This document shows, in pieces, positions 1-9,597 of a stretch of 64,000 nt of DNA. The stretch covers positions 62,001-126,000 of the forward strand of contig JAACJO010000023.1 of the NCBI GenBank assembly GCA_013368445.1, given 5' to 3'. The translations under genes and the position numbers were made by a program. Under the pieces are notes generated by a model. It did no database searches. It was not told where the DNA came from and saw only the letters and a list, made by a program, of their open reading frames with translations. This stretch comes from Leucocoprinus leucothites (lineage: Eukaryota; Basidiomycota; Agaricomycetes; Agaricales; Agaricaceae). Each line of letters opens with the position of its first letter. Within the stretch, counting starts at the first letter, position 1.

Positions 1-837
1 CATCCACATTTCTGCCTCTTCAATGCTTGATTCCCTTTGGGGCACACTTCATGGGACATACAATACAGCTTCTGGTAGGCCAGTTGATGTGTCAGTATTA
101 GAGGACCTTCTGTCTCTTGATGAGAGAGATTGGGTCCCCTTCTTGAGGGCTGAGGCATGGGACACACTTAGGGCATGTTTCTCATGCTCAGCACCTGGTC
201 TGGACCACATCACATGGGCCCATCTGAAGGACATCCTGGTCAATTCTGACATCATGGCTGTCTTTCTATCTATTGCCAATGCCTGCCTCACAGTTGGGTA
301 CTGGCTGACACACCTTAAGGAGTCTGTCTCAGTTATCATCCCAAAACTGGGCAAACCTTCCTATTCTATGCCAAAGTCATTCAGGCCCATTGTCCTCCTG
401 AATACACTTGGCAAACTTGTTGAGAAGATGCTCAGTGCTTAGCTTCAGTTTGACAGTGTCAAATATGAGATCTTCCATTCTAACCAGCTTGGCGGTATAT
501 GCCAAAGATTCACTGAGGATGCTGGTCTATTCCTGACTCACCTTGTTCATGCAGGCTTGAAGACTAGCTGTGTCACTTTTGACATTGTGCAGTTCTTCCC
601 ATCTCTGAACCATGACATGCTCATAGCTATTCTTGCAAAGCAGGGGTTTCCACCTAACATGTGGGACTTCTTTGCTTCATACCTAGTTGGGAGGGAGACA
701 CATTACCTCTGGGGGGCATACTCTTCTAGCAACTTTGCAGCCAATGTGGGCATGGGACAAGACTTGGCCCTCTCTCTGGTCCTATTGGCATTATACCTAG
801 CTCTGGCCATCTGGCTTTTTGAACAGCAAGCTACCCA
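1..837 (+). pseudogene. LINE reverse transcriptase fragment, decayed
   Basis: This is part of the reverse transcriptase of a non-LTR retrotransposon. The first frame (from about 23 to 442) carries the LINE-type RT order PGLDHITW, then IIPKLGKPSY and SFRPIVLLNTLGKLVEKM. A TAG at 440-442 interrupts it. Beyond the stop, the second open part (557 onward) continues the RT palm with QFFPSLNHDMLIAILAKQG and GMGQDLALSLVLLALYLA. The coding stops making sense at a T-run near 838-850. The left end runs off the window. A related, more complete but also broken copy lies on the - strand at about 24760-27590, with the same motifs. No promoter, poly(A) tail or target duplication is visible. It is a dead fragment. 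Confidence 0.8.
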
Positions 838-902
838 TCCTTTTTTTTTAAAAAAATTATTGATTTATTATGTAGGGCATGATAGCAGTCCACACCCAAC
901 AA

Positions 903-1301
903 CTACTAGTCTTTTCTCAGTTTTTCCAATTTCTATCAATGCTTCATCTACAACTACTCAGATATCATCATCCCACTTATGTGCCTCACCCAAAAAGTGT
1001 CTAGGTGGAGCTTCAACAAATGATGTCACAAAGCCTTTAACTCCCTCAAAGAAGTGTTCACTACTGCTCCTATCCTCACTCACTGGATACCCAATGCTCA
1101 GATCATCATTGAGACTGATGCTTCCAATGATGTGCTTGCTGCTATCCTTTCCATTGTCACAGATGACAACAAAGTTCACCCAATTGTGTTCCATTCCCAC
1201 ACCTTCAATACAGCCAAGTTAAACTATAACACTCATGACAAAGAGCTCCTTGCTATCTTCAAGGCTTTCTGCATCTGGTGGCATTACCTTGAAGGAGCCA
1301 C
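903..1301 (+). pseudogene. Old gypsy family B copy, part 1 (end of RT to RNase H)
   Basis: This stretch is homologous, base for base, to 16270-16670 of the inner element B. It encodes the RT connection and the RNase H start, including THWIPNAQIIIETDASND and the KELLAIFKAF motif. It has frameshifts compared with the inner copy. Its right end stops inside the target site of element A. The same element resumes at 10262 with the five bases GCCAC repeated. Most differences from the inner copy are C-to-T or G-to-A at former CpG sites. The left boundary with the LINE fragment (838-905) is a T-run and A-run with no clear terminal structure. Confidence 0.85.
1297..1301. repeat. Target site duplication of element A, left (GCCAC)
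   Basis: GCCAC directly precedes the LTR start TGTTATAG and recurs at 10262-10266 directly after the right LTR end CATAACA. Removing the element and one copy rebuilds the continuous gypsy B sequence, as seen intact in the related copy near 16665. Confidence 0.95.
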
Positions 1302-1965
1302 TGTTATAGTGACACCGGCCCGGTCCTAAGCTGGCGCGATAAGTATCGAGTTGATCTTATCAAAGGGGACTCCTTCTCGGTAAGCGACAAAGTTGTTTAC
1401 TAAGTCAGAGTTATAATACGGCGATTATAGAGTTTAAGACTTTAGTAATTGAGATCTTAGAGCTTAAGTTCAATTCGACCTTGTATAGATAAAGGCTCGT
1501 ATTGAGTCTCCACCTAACCAAGTAGAAACAATGTTTCTCCTTGGTAGATGTCGACGACTTATATACGATACAAGTCGGTATCTATTATTAACTAGGGCTA
1601 AGGACTTCTAATGAAAGAAGAGAAGTGTACAGCTTCCTTAACGCTAATTAAACTATATAAGACGCGATCTGTCAAAGAAGCTTTAGAAGTTCTTCTAAAG
1701 AAGTTCTTCTTTGATCATTTGATCGATCACGAGGTAAGTCCAAATATAGCGCAGCTATATTTAACAATCACATGTCATCAAAATACAAACAAAACCAAAC
1801 AAGTCATAACGAGTCATAACCAGACAAAGTAAACGAGTCAAAACAAACGAGAAAATACAAGAACAAATAAGAAGAAAACATAATTGCGATATTACTTAAG
1901 TAAAGCTAATATCGACTTCGTATTATAGATGGAACAAATGCTAGATATAATCAATATACATAACA
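1302..1965 (-). repeat. Element A 3' LTR (left)
   Basis: The 664-bp terminal repeat starts TGTTAT and ends ATAACA on the + strand, a short inverted terminus typical of LTRs. It is nearly identical to 9598-10261. A 73-codon open frame inside it (1611-1832, repeated in the other LTR) has no recognisable product and is probably chance. Confidence 0.97.
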
Positions 1966-1978
1966 TTATCCCTTTCCT
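1966..1978 (-). promoter_or_regulatory. Element A polypurine tract
   Basis: Read on the - strand, the 13 bases AGGAAAGGGATAA abut the 3' LTR exactly. This is the expected place and composition for the plus-strand DNA primer of a gypsy element. Confidence 0.85.
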
Positions 1979-2015
1979 AGCTAAGATGTCCACATCTTAG
2001 TAACTATCTAAGTCA

Positions 2016-3365
2016 CTAAGGTAAATTACCTTCACCGTCTATGTTGAAGTTGGCTTCATCATCGTAATGAGATTCGTAATTGCCATCTTCGTATGGGGGT
2101 GTAAGGGGGCGTTCTCCTTCATAGATGCGAGAAGTTTGGCCGTGATGGGGACGTCCGCTCGGACTGCGTCCTCGATGGTTTGGATGGGAGGAATGGACTG
2201 AGGTCTGGAGATGACCATATTGTCTTCCTCGTGGTGCGGGTTCACGACCTCGTCGCGGCGTAAAAGTAGGGTTGTAGGTTGGGCCGAGGGAGGTGGTGTT
2301 AACGGCCGTGGATGTTGGATTATGTCATTCGGATCGAAGTCCGATGGCATCGGTGATGGGGGCGCCGTGATTGCCGGTTGGTACACTGGACTGTCGGGGC
2401 TGTATTCTGGCAGATCCGGAGATGGACTGCAGAGCAAGAGCCTTGGCGGCATCGACTCCTTCGGTAATTGAAAGTGCTGCCAGGGCGACTGGGGGTAGAT
2501 CCCGTCGAGCAATTCCTTTATAAGGATTTCGGGAACAATACTTGGTGAAATGGCCGGGGGCGAAAGTGTCGCACCAGGTGCAATGATATCCCGGGCAAAG
2601 CGTCTTGATATGACCCATTCCATGACATATGTCGCAGGTTCGACTAGTACGTCCAGGGCGAGTTGCGTCTCGATTGGTATTTCGAGGAGGCTCGTTAGTA
2701 GGCGTTGGAGGGGGTGTATTCGGTAATATGGCATTGTGTGTAGCCACATCATGACGTTGTTGAGGTTTGACGCTAGGTGGGGAAGTTTTTCCCTCGTCAT
2801 CAGCTGAGGCACGCTCAGAATTCTGTGCACGTCGCTCTGGAGCTTGTTGACGCTTGAGCGTAGCGAAGTAATCTCCGTCCGGGTCGGTGCGTTGGATGCA
2901 TCGGACGATGTTCTGAGTATAGGGACCCCTAGGGATATGGCGTGCCAGGTTACTAAGATGGAAGTCCATTTCTTCCTGGAGACGCTTGTATTCACTTCTT
3001 GCAGAAGCGAGAGCATCAATCCGATTCCCGATGTTGTAGACATATGAAGTGAGTCTAGGATTGCTGCCGTAGGCGGACAGAAAGTCAACGGCTGTCTGTT
3101 CTCGAAGAAATGCTCATCGTAGGGTGGCATTCTCTTTATAGGGTGAAGAGTTTTCACCGCTAGTGTCTCCGCCTGCACTATCTCCGGCAGGGGATTTGGT
3201 GCCTTGTTCTTGCGATGAGGCAAGACCAGGACTTTCTTTGACCTTGTTCGCATCGTCGATGGTGTTGGTCGGTGTAGTAGGAGGGGTAATAGGTGAGGGC
3301 GATTCGCAAATAATAGTTCCAAAGATTGGTACTGTTGGTTGTTCACTGACTTCTGAAGTAGTCAT
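2016..3365 (-). pseudogene. Element A ORF3: zinc-knuckle protein downstream of pol
   Basis: This is an extra gene in the env-like position, 15 nt after the pol stop and in the pol frame. It has about 449 codons, with the start at ATG 3365. The open frame is broken by TGA at 3114-3116 and at 2325-2327, both plausible CGA-to-TGA changes, and ends at TAG 2016-2018. In order it has a Pro/Ser-rich start, a helical part (DFLSAYGSNPRL to LQEEMDFHLSN), a CX2CX4HX4C zinc knuckle at 2595-2636 (CDICHGMGHIKTLC), a second CX2CX6HX4C finger at 2535-2582, and an acidic Pro-rich tail. I recognise no envelope or enzyme. Nucleic-acid binding is an inference from the fingers. A longer overlapping frame at 2039-3346 is a shadow. 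Confidence 0.7.
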
Positions 3366-3380
3366 TGAAGCTGGGGAATG

Positions 3381-6300
3381 TTAAGAGAGATTGTGTTGGC
3401 TTTTATACTCTTGAATTATTTCTTCTGAATTTTCAAGATTTTTCTCTGGTTCCCATGAGTCTTCAGTTGGTCCGTATCCTTTCCAACGAATTAGGTATTC
3501 TATTTTTGTTCCAGAACGTAGTCTGCGAGTTCTATGGTTTAGAACTGCTTCGACTTCGTATTGTTCTTCTCCTGAAACTAGGACAGGTGGTGGTTTAGGG
3601 TTGTGTTTACCATAAACGTCATTCTCAGTTACTGGCATGAGAAGTGAAGCGTGGAACTTGTTGTGAATCTTCCATTTTTGTGGTAGTTTGAGTTCGTAGT
3701 TGACTGGAGAGGTCTTTCTAATAATAGTAAATGGACCTTCTCTTCTTTGATTAAGCTTCTTAGAAGCATAGGGTAAAGGGAGATTTCGGTTATCTAACCA
3801 AACTCGGTCTCCTACTTTGAATGGTGTCCATGGTTGGTTCTTTCTTTGAGCCATCATGAGACGTGTTCGTTCATGTGCCTCTAAAGCTGCTTCTCGGACT
3901 TGTTCCAAGAATAGAGACTTCTCATTGATAGAAGGTGTGTCTGTCTCTATGTCTGAGATAAACGCTTGTGGGTTATATCCTAGGATTAATTCGTATGGTG
4001 AGTGTTTTCTTCCAGAATGAGGTTTCATATTGTGTACAAATTCAATCATTGGAAGTGCTCGTTTCCATATGGTTGGGTTTTGTGATGTGTAAACTGCTAA
4101 GTAAAACTCGATTTCTTGGTTGTACCTTTCGGTAGTTCCGTCTGTCTGTGGATGGTATGCTGTAGACAGGGCTGGGGTAATATTGAGTTTTTCGTATAGT
4201 TTTTGCATTGATTTAGCAGCAAATCGTGGATCTCGATCTGAGATTATTTTATTGGGTGTTCCGTATTTCGAAAATACTTTGTCAATAAGAATTTCAGCAA
4301 TGCCATCAGCATTTACTGTTTTCTTTGTTGGAGTTAGGATTATCCCTTTCGTAAGTCCATGGTCCACTATGGACAATATACAATCATATCCATCGTCAGG
4401 TGGTAGATCTGTGATAAGATCCATGGATATTTGGGAAAAGGGCCTTGTAGAAGAAGGGCCTTTAATCGGTTGCATTGGTGGTTTAACTGGATGACGATTG
4501 ATTTTGTACTGTTGACAAATAGGGCATCCTTTCACGTAGTTCTGAACATATGTGTTCATTCCAGGCCAGTAAACTAATTTAGATAGTTTACGGAACATTT
4601 CAGCTGTTCCTGGGTGTCCTGATGTCTCGTGATCATGTACACGTTGTAGAAGTCTTCTTTTTAGTTCGGCATCTTCAGGTATCACATGTCTTTCCTGATA
4701 TTTATAAATGCCATCATCTTTTGTGAATCTTTCAGATGGGTTGATCTTCTTTTGTTTATTTTTAATTTCTTCTTTAATTTCCTCAGAAAGGAAGTTAATG
4801 AATTTTTCTGATGGTATCGCAACTAGATCTTCGTTATCCTTTCCATCTGGGACTAGGTCTGGTCTTCTACTCAATACATCAGCAAGAGTATTTTTGTTGC
4901 CAGCCAAGTGCTTTATGGAGTAATGGAAGCGTGTCATATATAGCATCCATCTAGCTTGTCTTCGATTTAATTGTTGTGGTTCTCGCCATCTGGTGAGATT
5001 CTCGTGATCAGACCATATGATGATAGGGTGTGCTGATCCTTCAAGGTAGTGTCGCCATTCCTTTAGTGCTCTAATAATAGCAAGGAATTCTTGGTCAGAC
5101 ACATGATAGTTTCGTTCCGCAGGGTTGAGGGTTTGTGAATAATAGGCCACAGGGTGCTTATCTCCATTTGAATCTCTTTGGAGTAGTACTGCACCAGTAG
5201 CAAATGCGGAAGCATCACATTCGATTTCAAATGGCTTTGATTCGTCAACTATTTGAAGTATAGGTTGCTTAAGGAATTGTTCCTTGAGCTTCTCAAAGCT
5301 TTTCTGTGCTTCTGAGTTCCATTCGAATTTCGTTGTTTTACGAAGTAATGCGTTAAGTGGTTGTGCGATAGCTGAGAAGTTGTGAATGAATTTGCGATAG
5401 AAGTTGCAAAATCCAATGAATTGTCGGATATTTCGGACAGACTTGGGTACAGGCCAATCCTGTATTCCCTTAAGTTTAATGGGGTCCATCTCGATAGAGT
5501 CAGGAGTTATGATAACTCCGAGGTACTCTAGGTGTTGCTTCTCGAATTCGCATTTCTCAGTCTTTAAATACAACTCGTTCTGTTGTAGAATCTTCAAGAC
5601 TTGTTTAGTAAGTCTTTCGAGTTGTTCCTTTGTTTTCGCATGGATAAGGATGTCATCCATGTAGATAATAACTCTGCCTTTCTCTGTAAGGTCTTTAAAG
5701 ATGTGATCCATCATGGATTGGAAGGTAGCAGGGGAATTTGTCATTCCAAAGAACATGACTGTGGGTTCATATAACCCATTTGGAGTGCGGAATGCCGCCT
5801 TCCATTCATGTCCTTCATGGATTCGGACATTATTATATCCTAGTCGGACATCTAACTTGGTGAACCAATTAGATCCTTTAAGTTTATCCATGATTCGTGA
5901 TATGCTCGGTATTGGATGAGCATTCTTTATTGTATTTTTGTTAAGGAATCGATAATCTTGGCATGGACGTAAGTCTCCTCCTTTCTTTCCTACAAAGAAG
6001 AAAGAAGAGGCCATTGGTGATTTGGATTTCCGAATATATCCCTTTCGTAGATTTTCGGAAATAAACTTGTCAAGTTCAGTTCTTTCCTGAGGTGTCAGGT
6101 GATAAACTGGCATTTGTTTGGGTTCAAATTCAGGTATAGTCTCGATTTTATGATCCCAAGGACGTCTGGGTGGTAATTTCTCAGATTCATCTTTGTTGAA
6201 GACTTTGAGAAACTGATGAAATTTCTTTGGTACGGCTTTCACAGGGTCTGATTCCTTTTTAGGTTTAGTAGCCGAGTTGTGAAGTTGTTGTGATGTGTTA

Positions 6301-6791
6301 GATTTCACATTGATTTCATAATACAACTGATTGATGGAATCAGTTTTTGCTTTGGTTAATTTGATTGTATGAGAATTTTCATCTCGCCAACGTAATGACA
6401 GTTTCTGCCAATCTACGTCGGGATTGAATCTCTTTAGCCATGTGATTCCTAAGAATAGTTGGTTTGATCCAAGCTTGACTATTCTTGGGGAGATTGTCAT
6501 AATTTTGTTGTTCACTTCTATTTTTAATTTTGTATAGTGAGTACAACTTCCTGATAGGTTCTGTGTTCCATCGGCGTTACGGCTTTTGATTGCCTTTTTC
6601 ATCTTGAATTTTGGCAAGTTGTAGTTATCGACTAGTTGTGGGTCGATAAATTCTCCACTAGCTCCTGAGTCTAGTAGTGCTTGTAGATTGTGTTTTGCTC
6701 TAGTTGTATGGAGCAATATTGGTACATGTACTGTCAATCCTTTGTTTGATTGAAGATCGATGATGTCTATCTGATCTTCGTGAGTACTCAA
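3381..6791 (-). CDS. pol: Element A Pol polyprotein with chromodomain
   Basis: The polyprotein of about 1136 codons copies element RNA into DNA and integrates it. In order: aspartic protease (LLDSGASGEF, Asp about residue 41), reverse transcriptase with the intact YMDD active site (IIYMDDILIHAK), RNase H (ECDASAFATGAVL), integrase zinc finger with paired His and Cys (GCPICQQYK), integrase core with spaced D, D and E (ISDRDPRFA; AYHPQTDGTTERYNQE), and a C-terminal chromodomain (YLIRWKGYGPTEDSWEP). No stop interrupts it. It has no ATG at its 5' end: the frame overlaps the gag stop, and expression most likely needs a -1 ribosomal frameshift at 6791-6797. The chromodomain places it in the chromovirus branch, which targets marked chromatin in known members. 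Confidence 0.95.
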   Translation of the reverse strand: MSTHEDQIDIIDLQSNKGLTVHVPILLHTTRAKHNLQALLDSGASGEFIDPQLVDNYNLPKFKMKKAIKSRNADGTQNLSGSCTHYTKLKIEVNNKIMTISPRIVKLGSNQLFLGITWLKRFNPDVDWQKLSLRWRDENSHTIKLTKAKTDSINQLYYEINVKSNTSQQLHNSATKPKKESDPVKAVPKKFHQFLKVFNKDESEKLPPRRPWDHKIETIPEFEPKQMPVYHLTPQERTELDKFISENLRKGYIRKSKSPMASSFFFVGKKGGDLRPCQDYRFLNKNTIKNAHPIPSISRIMDKLKGSNWFTKLDVRLGYNNVRIHEGHEWKAAFRTPNGLYEPTVMFFGMTNSPATFQSMMDHIFKDLTEKGRVIIYMDDILIHAKTKEQLERLTKQVLKILQQNELYLKTEKCEFEKQHLEYLGVIITPDSIEMDPIKLKGIQDWPVPKSVRNIRQFIGFCNFYRKFIHNFSAIAQPLNALLRKTTKFEWNSEAQKSFEKLKEQFLKQPILQIVDESKPFEIECDASAFATGAVLLQRDSNGDKHPVAYYSQTLNPAERNYHVSDQEFLAIIRALKEWRHYLEGSAHPIIIWSDHENLTRWREPQQLNRRQARWMLYMTRFHYSIKHLAGNKNTLADVLSRRPDLVPDGKDNEDLVAIPSEKFINFLSEEIKEEIKNKQKKINPSERFTKDDGIYKYQERHVIPEDAELKRRLLQRVHDHETSGHPGTAEMFRKLSKLVYWPGMNTYVQNYVKGCPICQQYKINRHPVKPPMQPIKGPSSTRPFSQISMDLITDLPPDDGYDCILSIVDHGLTKGIILTPTKKTVNADGIAEILIDKVFSKYGTPNKIISDRDPRFAAKSMQKLYEKLNITPALSTAYHPQTDGTTERYNQEIEFYLAVYTSQNPTIWKRALPMIEFVHNMKPHSGRKHSPYELILGYNPQAFISDIETDTPSINEKSLFLEQVREAALEAHERTRLMMAQRKNQPWTPFKVGDRVWLDNRNLPLPYASKKLNQRREGPFTIIRKTSPVNYELKLPQKWKIHNKFHASLLMPVTENDVYGKHNPKPPPVLVSGEEQYEVEAVLNHRTRRLRSGTKIEYLIRWKGYGPTEDSWEPEKNLENSEEIIQEYKSQHNLS

Positions 6792-6797
6792 AAATTT
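6791..6797 (-). promoter_or_regulatory. -1 frameshift heptamer A AAT TTT at gag/pol
   Basis: In the gag frame the last codons read GAA AAT TTT TGA. A AAT TTT fits the X XXY YYZ rule for -1 slippage (X=A, Y=T, Z=T). One step back enters the pol frame, which is open from here. The stop follows the heptamer directly. No structure check was done. Confidence 0.75.
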
Positions 6798-8020
6798 TCA
6801 TTTGAGTATTCTTGAAACGGGTCATCTTCATCACTAGCTTGTTCTATTTCGTAAACCATGGCGTCTGGATCTTTCCTTTTAGGCTTGAAAGGTCTACGAT
6901 TCCCTTGTTTCAGTTTGGACTGGGACTTCTGCGTCTGCTTCGATCCCATGTTTGTCTTTCCTCTTGACTTAAACCAAACCTTCCTTGCCGGACAAGATTT
7001 AGCAAAATGTCCTTTCTTGTGGCAGAAGAAGCATTCTCCTCTCTTGAGTGCAATTCTTTGTTCGTCGGTGAGAACGTTATTGATGATGTGGGAGTATAGT
7101 GACCCATAGACATCTCTGTCTGTGTTGCTTGGTCCTTCATTGTATGTTTGATTGATGTCTTCTCCTTCACTCTCCTCCTCTTCAGGATTATCATCATCCT
7201 CTGCGCCAAGTTCGTATATACCTCCGTCGTCTGCTTCCCGATCATCTTCGATTGATAATCGGTATATTCCTCTTGATATTCTGTCGATATCCATGTCCCA
7301 CTCGGATCGTCTGGGTCTAGATAGGGGTTGACTATAGACGTCATTATATTGTGGTTGGGATCCGTGTTGTCTACTATTCTTTTTGGTCTTTCTTGATCTA
7401 TTTGAAGATCCTGGATTAGAATTTCCAATGCGGTATCTCTTTTGCTCTTGGACAACTTTGTATGCCTGTCTTGCAGCTGTTTTCCATTCTGCAAGGGTTT
7501 GGGGGTCAGCTCGGATTGCTTCAAATCTGACGTCGTTGTCAAGTCCTTCGGCGAAGTAGGATCGGAGAGAAGTGCTGTCAGTAAGTCCTGCACGTGAGGC
7601 GAGGACGGAAAAATTGGCGATGTATTCTTCGATGTATTTGTTTCGTTGTCTATAATAGCGGAGCTCTCTCTCAGCCTCAAAGCTCTGTTGTGTTGGAGCG
7701 AATGACTGTTCGAGCGCATTCTTGAACTCATCGAAGGTGTGTGGGGTGTATCCTGCTTGGGTAGCTGCAGTTGCTTGACTAAGTCTGTAATCCTGTTGCC
7801 ATAACTTGGCAGCTCCATCGAGTAATCCAAGGGTGTAGTTGATTCTTGATTGGTCATCTGTGACACCATATGAGTCGAAGTAGAGTTCGACTTCGGCCAT
7901 CCATGGTCTGTAATAGCTTGGGTTGCCATCAAACCTGTTGGGCTTTGGGTACTTAAGCTGGAATCCTGCTTGAGGTTGTGCCATTGGGTTTGGCGGGGGG
8001 TTTGGATTAGGATTTGGTGG

Positions 8021-8092
8021 TCCTCCTCCTGGTCCTCCTGGTCCTCCTGGTCCTCCTGGTCCTCCTGGTCCTCCTGGTCCTCCAGGCAGGTT
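8021..8092 (-). repeat. Collagen-like (Pro-Gly-Gly)n coding repeat in gag
   Basis: A 9-nt unit, CCTCCTGGT on the + strand, repeats about seven times. In the capsid frame on the - strand it reads PGG repeats. The same run gives acidic or Trp/Ser-rich shadow frames that are not real. Confidence 0.85.
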
Positions 8093-9585
8093 ACCTCCGG
8101 GACTTGGTGGTCCTCCTTGTGGATTTGGTGGTGGCGGTGTGGGGCTTCTTCAATTTGAAGAACCTCCTGTGTTGGTGACAACTGCCTTTGCTTTCCCTTT
8201 TGTTTGGGTGTTAGTGGGTACGGTGATGGTGGTACTGGCTGTAGTAATGTTGGGATTGGTTGTTGGTAAGGTACTGGTACTGGCAATACCGGTGGGGGAA
8301 TTGGTAAAGCTAAAGGGGATAGGGTTCGTAATGGGACTGAGGAACCTTGGGCTATGTCCAAGGGCTGGGCTCGAGGAGTAAGAAGGGGTCTATTGAGTCT
8401 GGGTTTCTCTGGGGATTTGAGTTTGAGATTATCGATTGCCCTTGCGAGTGCTTCTGCTTCCTCTTCTGTTCGATTTCCTTCAGATTCTTGTTGGCTTCTT
8501 TCTCCACTATCTGTTCCTTCTTCGTCTTCTTCTTCGTCTTCTTCGTCAAATTCAGATTCTTCTGAACTTGGAGTGTCAATTCTGGGCTCTGAATGATTGT
8601 CTTGTGAGGTGTCTTCAGTTCTTGGGGTGATGTCAAGAATTGGTTCTGGTTCGATGGTCCTGCTAGATTCTGCAGGGGTTTCTGGAAATGGAGTTTGTCT
8701 TCTTTTTGCTTCTTCAGTGTACTGTTCTTGGGTAACGTCTCGAAGTTCTTCAAGACCAACTCCTCTTTCGATTTGTTGTTTGACAGTTCTGTGAAGTTGC
8801 TTGTGACCGACTGCTGCGTATTCGGCTTCAAGGACTCCTTCTTGTTCCTTCTTGATTGGGATGTAGGCAACTTTCCCTTCGTGTTCTTTGATGTAATAGA
8901 ATCTTCCTGATCCTTTACTTCTGTAGAACCTTGTTCTTCGGGTTTCACTGTAGTAGGTACTGTAGGATTCTTCTGGGAATTCTCTTCTTGCGAAGATTTC
9001 AACTTGTCTTGCAAACTCTGCTGGGTCCGTTGTGGACTATGTTTATGGGTGCCTATAGAGACACCTGGTATGGTCTTAAATGGTAAGTTGTCCTTGAGAC
9101 AATTATCACACTTGCAGTTTGATTCTGCCATGGTTGGAAAATTAGTTTATAGTCGCTATGGACTCACCTTTATAGTCACTAGGACTGTGTATTTATAGTC
9201 TCTTAAGACTTTCAACAGATAAACTGTCTTCCGAGTATTTACCCTCGGGTCTGGTATTCTTCAGAGATATGCCAAACTTTCTGGCAAATTTCTCCCTTCC
9301 GAGTATCTACCCTCGGGTCTGGTATCTTATTTGAGATTCAGGTACAACGACCTTAGCTCTCACAAGCCTCCAAATGTTTTAAGAGCGTGGGTAATCACTC
9401 AGATCAATAAGAGTGATCCTCAACTATTCCACTAGTTGGCAATGTGTGTCGACCCTCTCTTCGTTGTTATGCACAATAGTTTTGGGACAGCTTGTGCGAT
9501 AACCGCGATAACCCAAATCGACAGTGTTTGCAATGTTGTTGGGTTACTGGGCAAAGTAACGGCTCTGTGCTAACAGAGAAGGATC

Positions 9586-9595
9586 GTTTCTACTT
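9586..9595 (-). promoter_or_regulatory. Element A primer-binding site, self-priming type
   Basis: Two bases inside the 5' LTR, the - strand reads AAGTAGAAAC. It does not start with the TGG expected for a tRNA primer. Its exact complement, GTTTCTACTT, lies in the LTR at 9816-9825 on the - strand, 36 nt downstream of a TATATAAG box. This is the arrangement of Tf1-type self-primed elements. Confidence 0.75.
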
Positions 9596-9597
9596 AA

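Larger units (their letters stand above)
6788..9131 (-). pseudogene. gag: Element A Gag, two frameshifts
   Basis: The capsid precursor would be about 780 residues. The coding signal runs through three frames. It starts at ATG 9131 with a Cys-rich start (CKCDNCLKD). Near 9036 it moves to the frame reading DPAEFARQVEIFARREF, followed by a very acidic stretch and EEEAEALARAIDNLKLKS. Near 8148 it moves again to the frame with a PGG collagen-like run (about 8024-8092), the capsid core (NRFDGNPSYYRPWMAEVELY) and a CX2CX4HX4C zinc knuckle (CFFCHKKGHFAKSC). It ends at TGA 6788-6790. The two frame changes look like single-base indels in this copy, because each side is clearly coding. The second frame has no start codon, so it is easily overlooked. 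Confidence 0.75.

Noticed and set aside
1611..1832. 73-codon ORF in both LTRs of element A
   Set aside because: It is identical because the LTRs are. No domain is seen, and it overlaps promoter and leader signals; most likely chance.
2039..3346. 435-codon open frame on the - strand as the ORF3 product
   Set aside because: The zinc knuckles and helical segments lie in the neighbouring frame, which reads continuously apart from two TGA codons. This longer frame is a shadow.
7141..7290. CRISPR-like or satellite array
   Set aside because: No regularly spaced direct repeats with variable spacers anywhere; eukaryotic context.
7970..8158. Trp/Ser-repeat peptide on the + strand
   Set aside because: It is the complement of the PGG-coding repeat.
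6910..8361. 483-codon open frame over gag as a separate protein
   Set aside because: Only its first part (8361 to about 8150) is the true gag frame. The rest is a repeat-driven shadow of the capsid.
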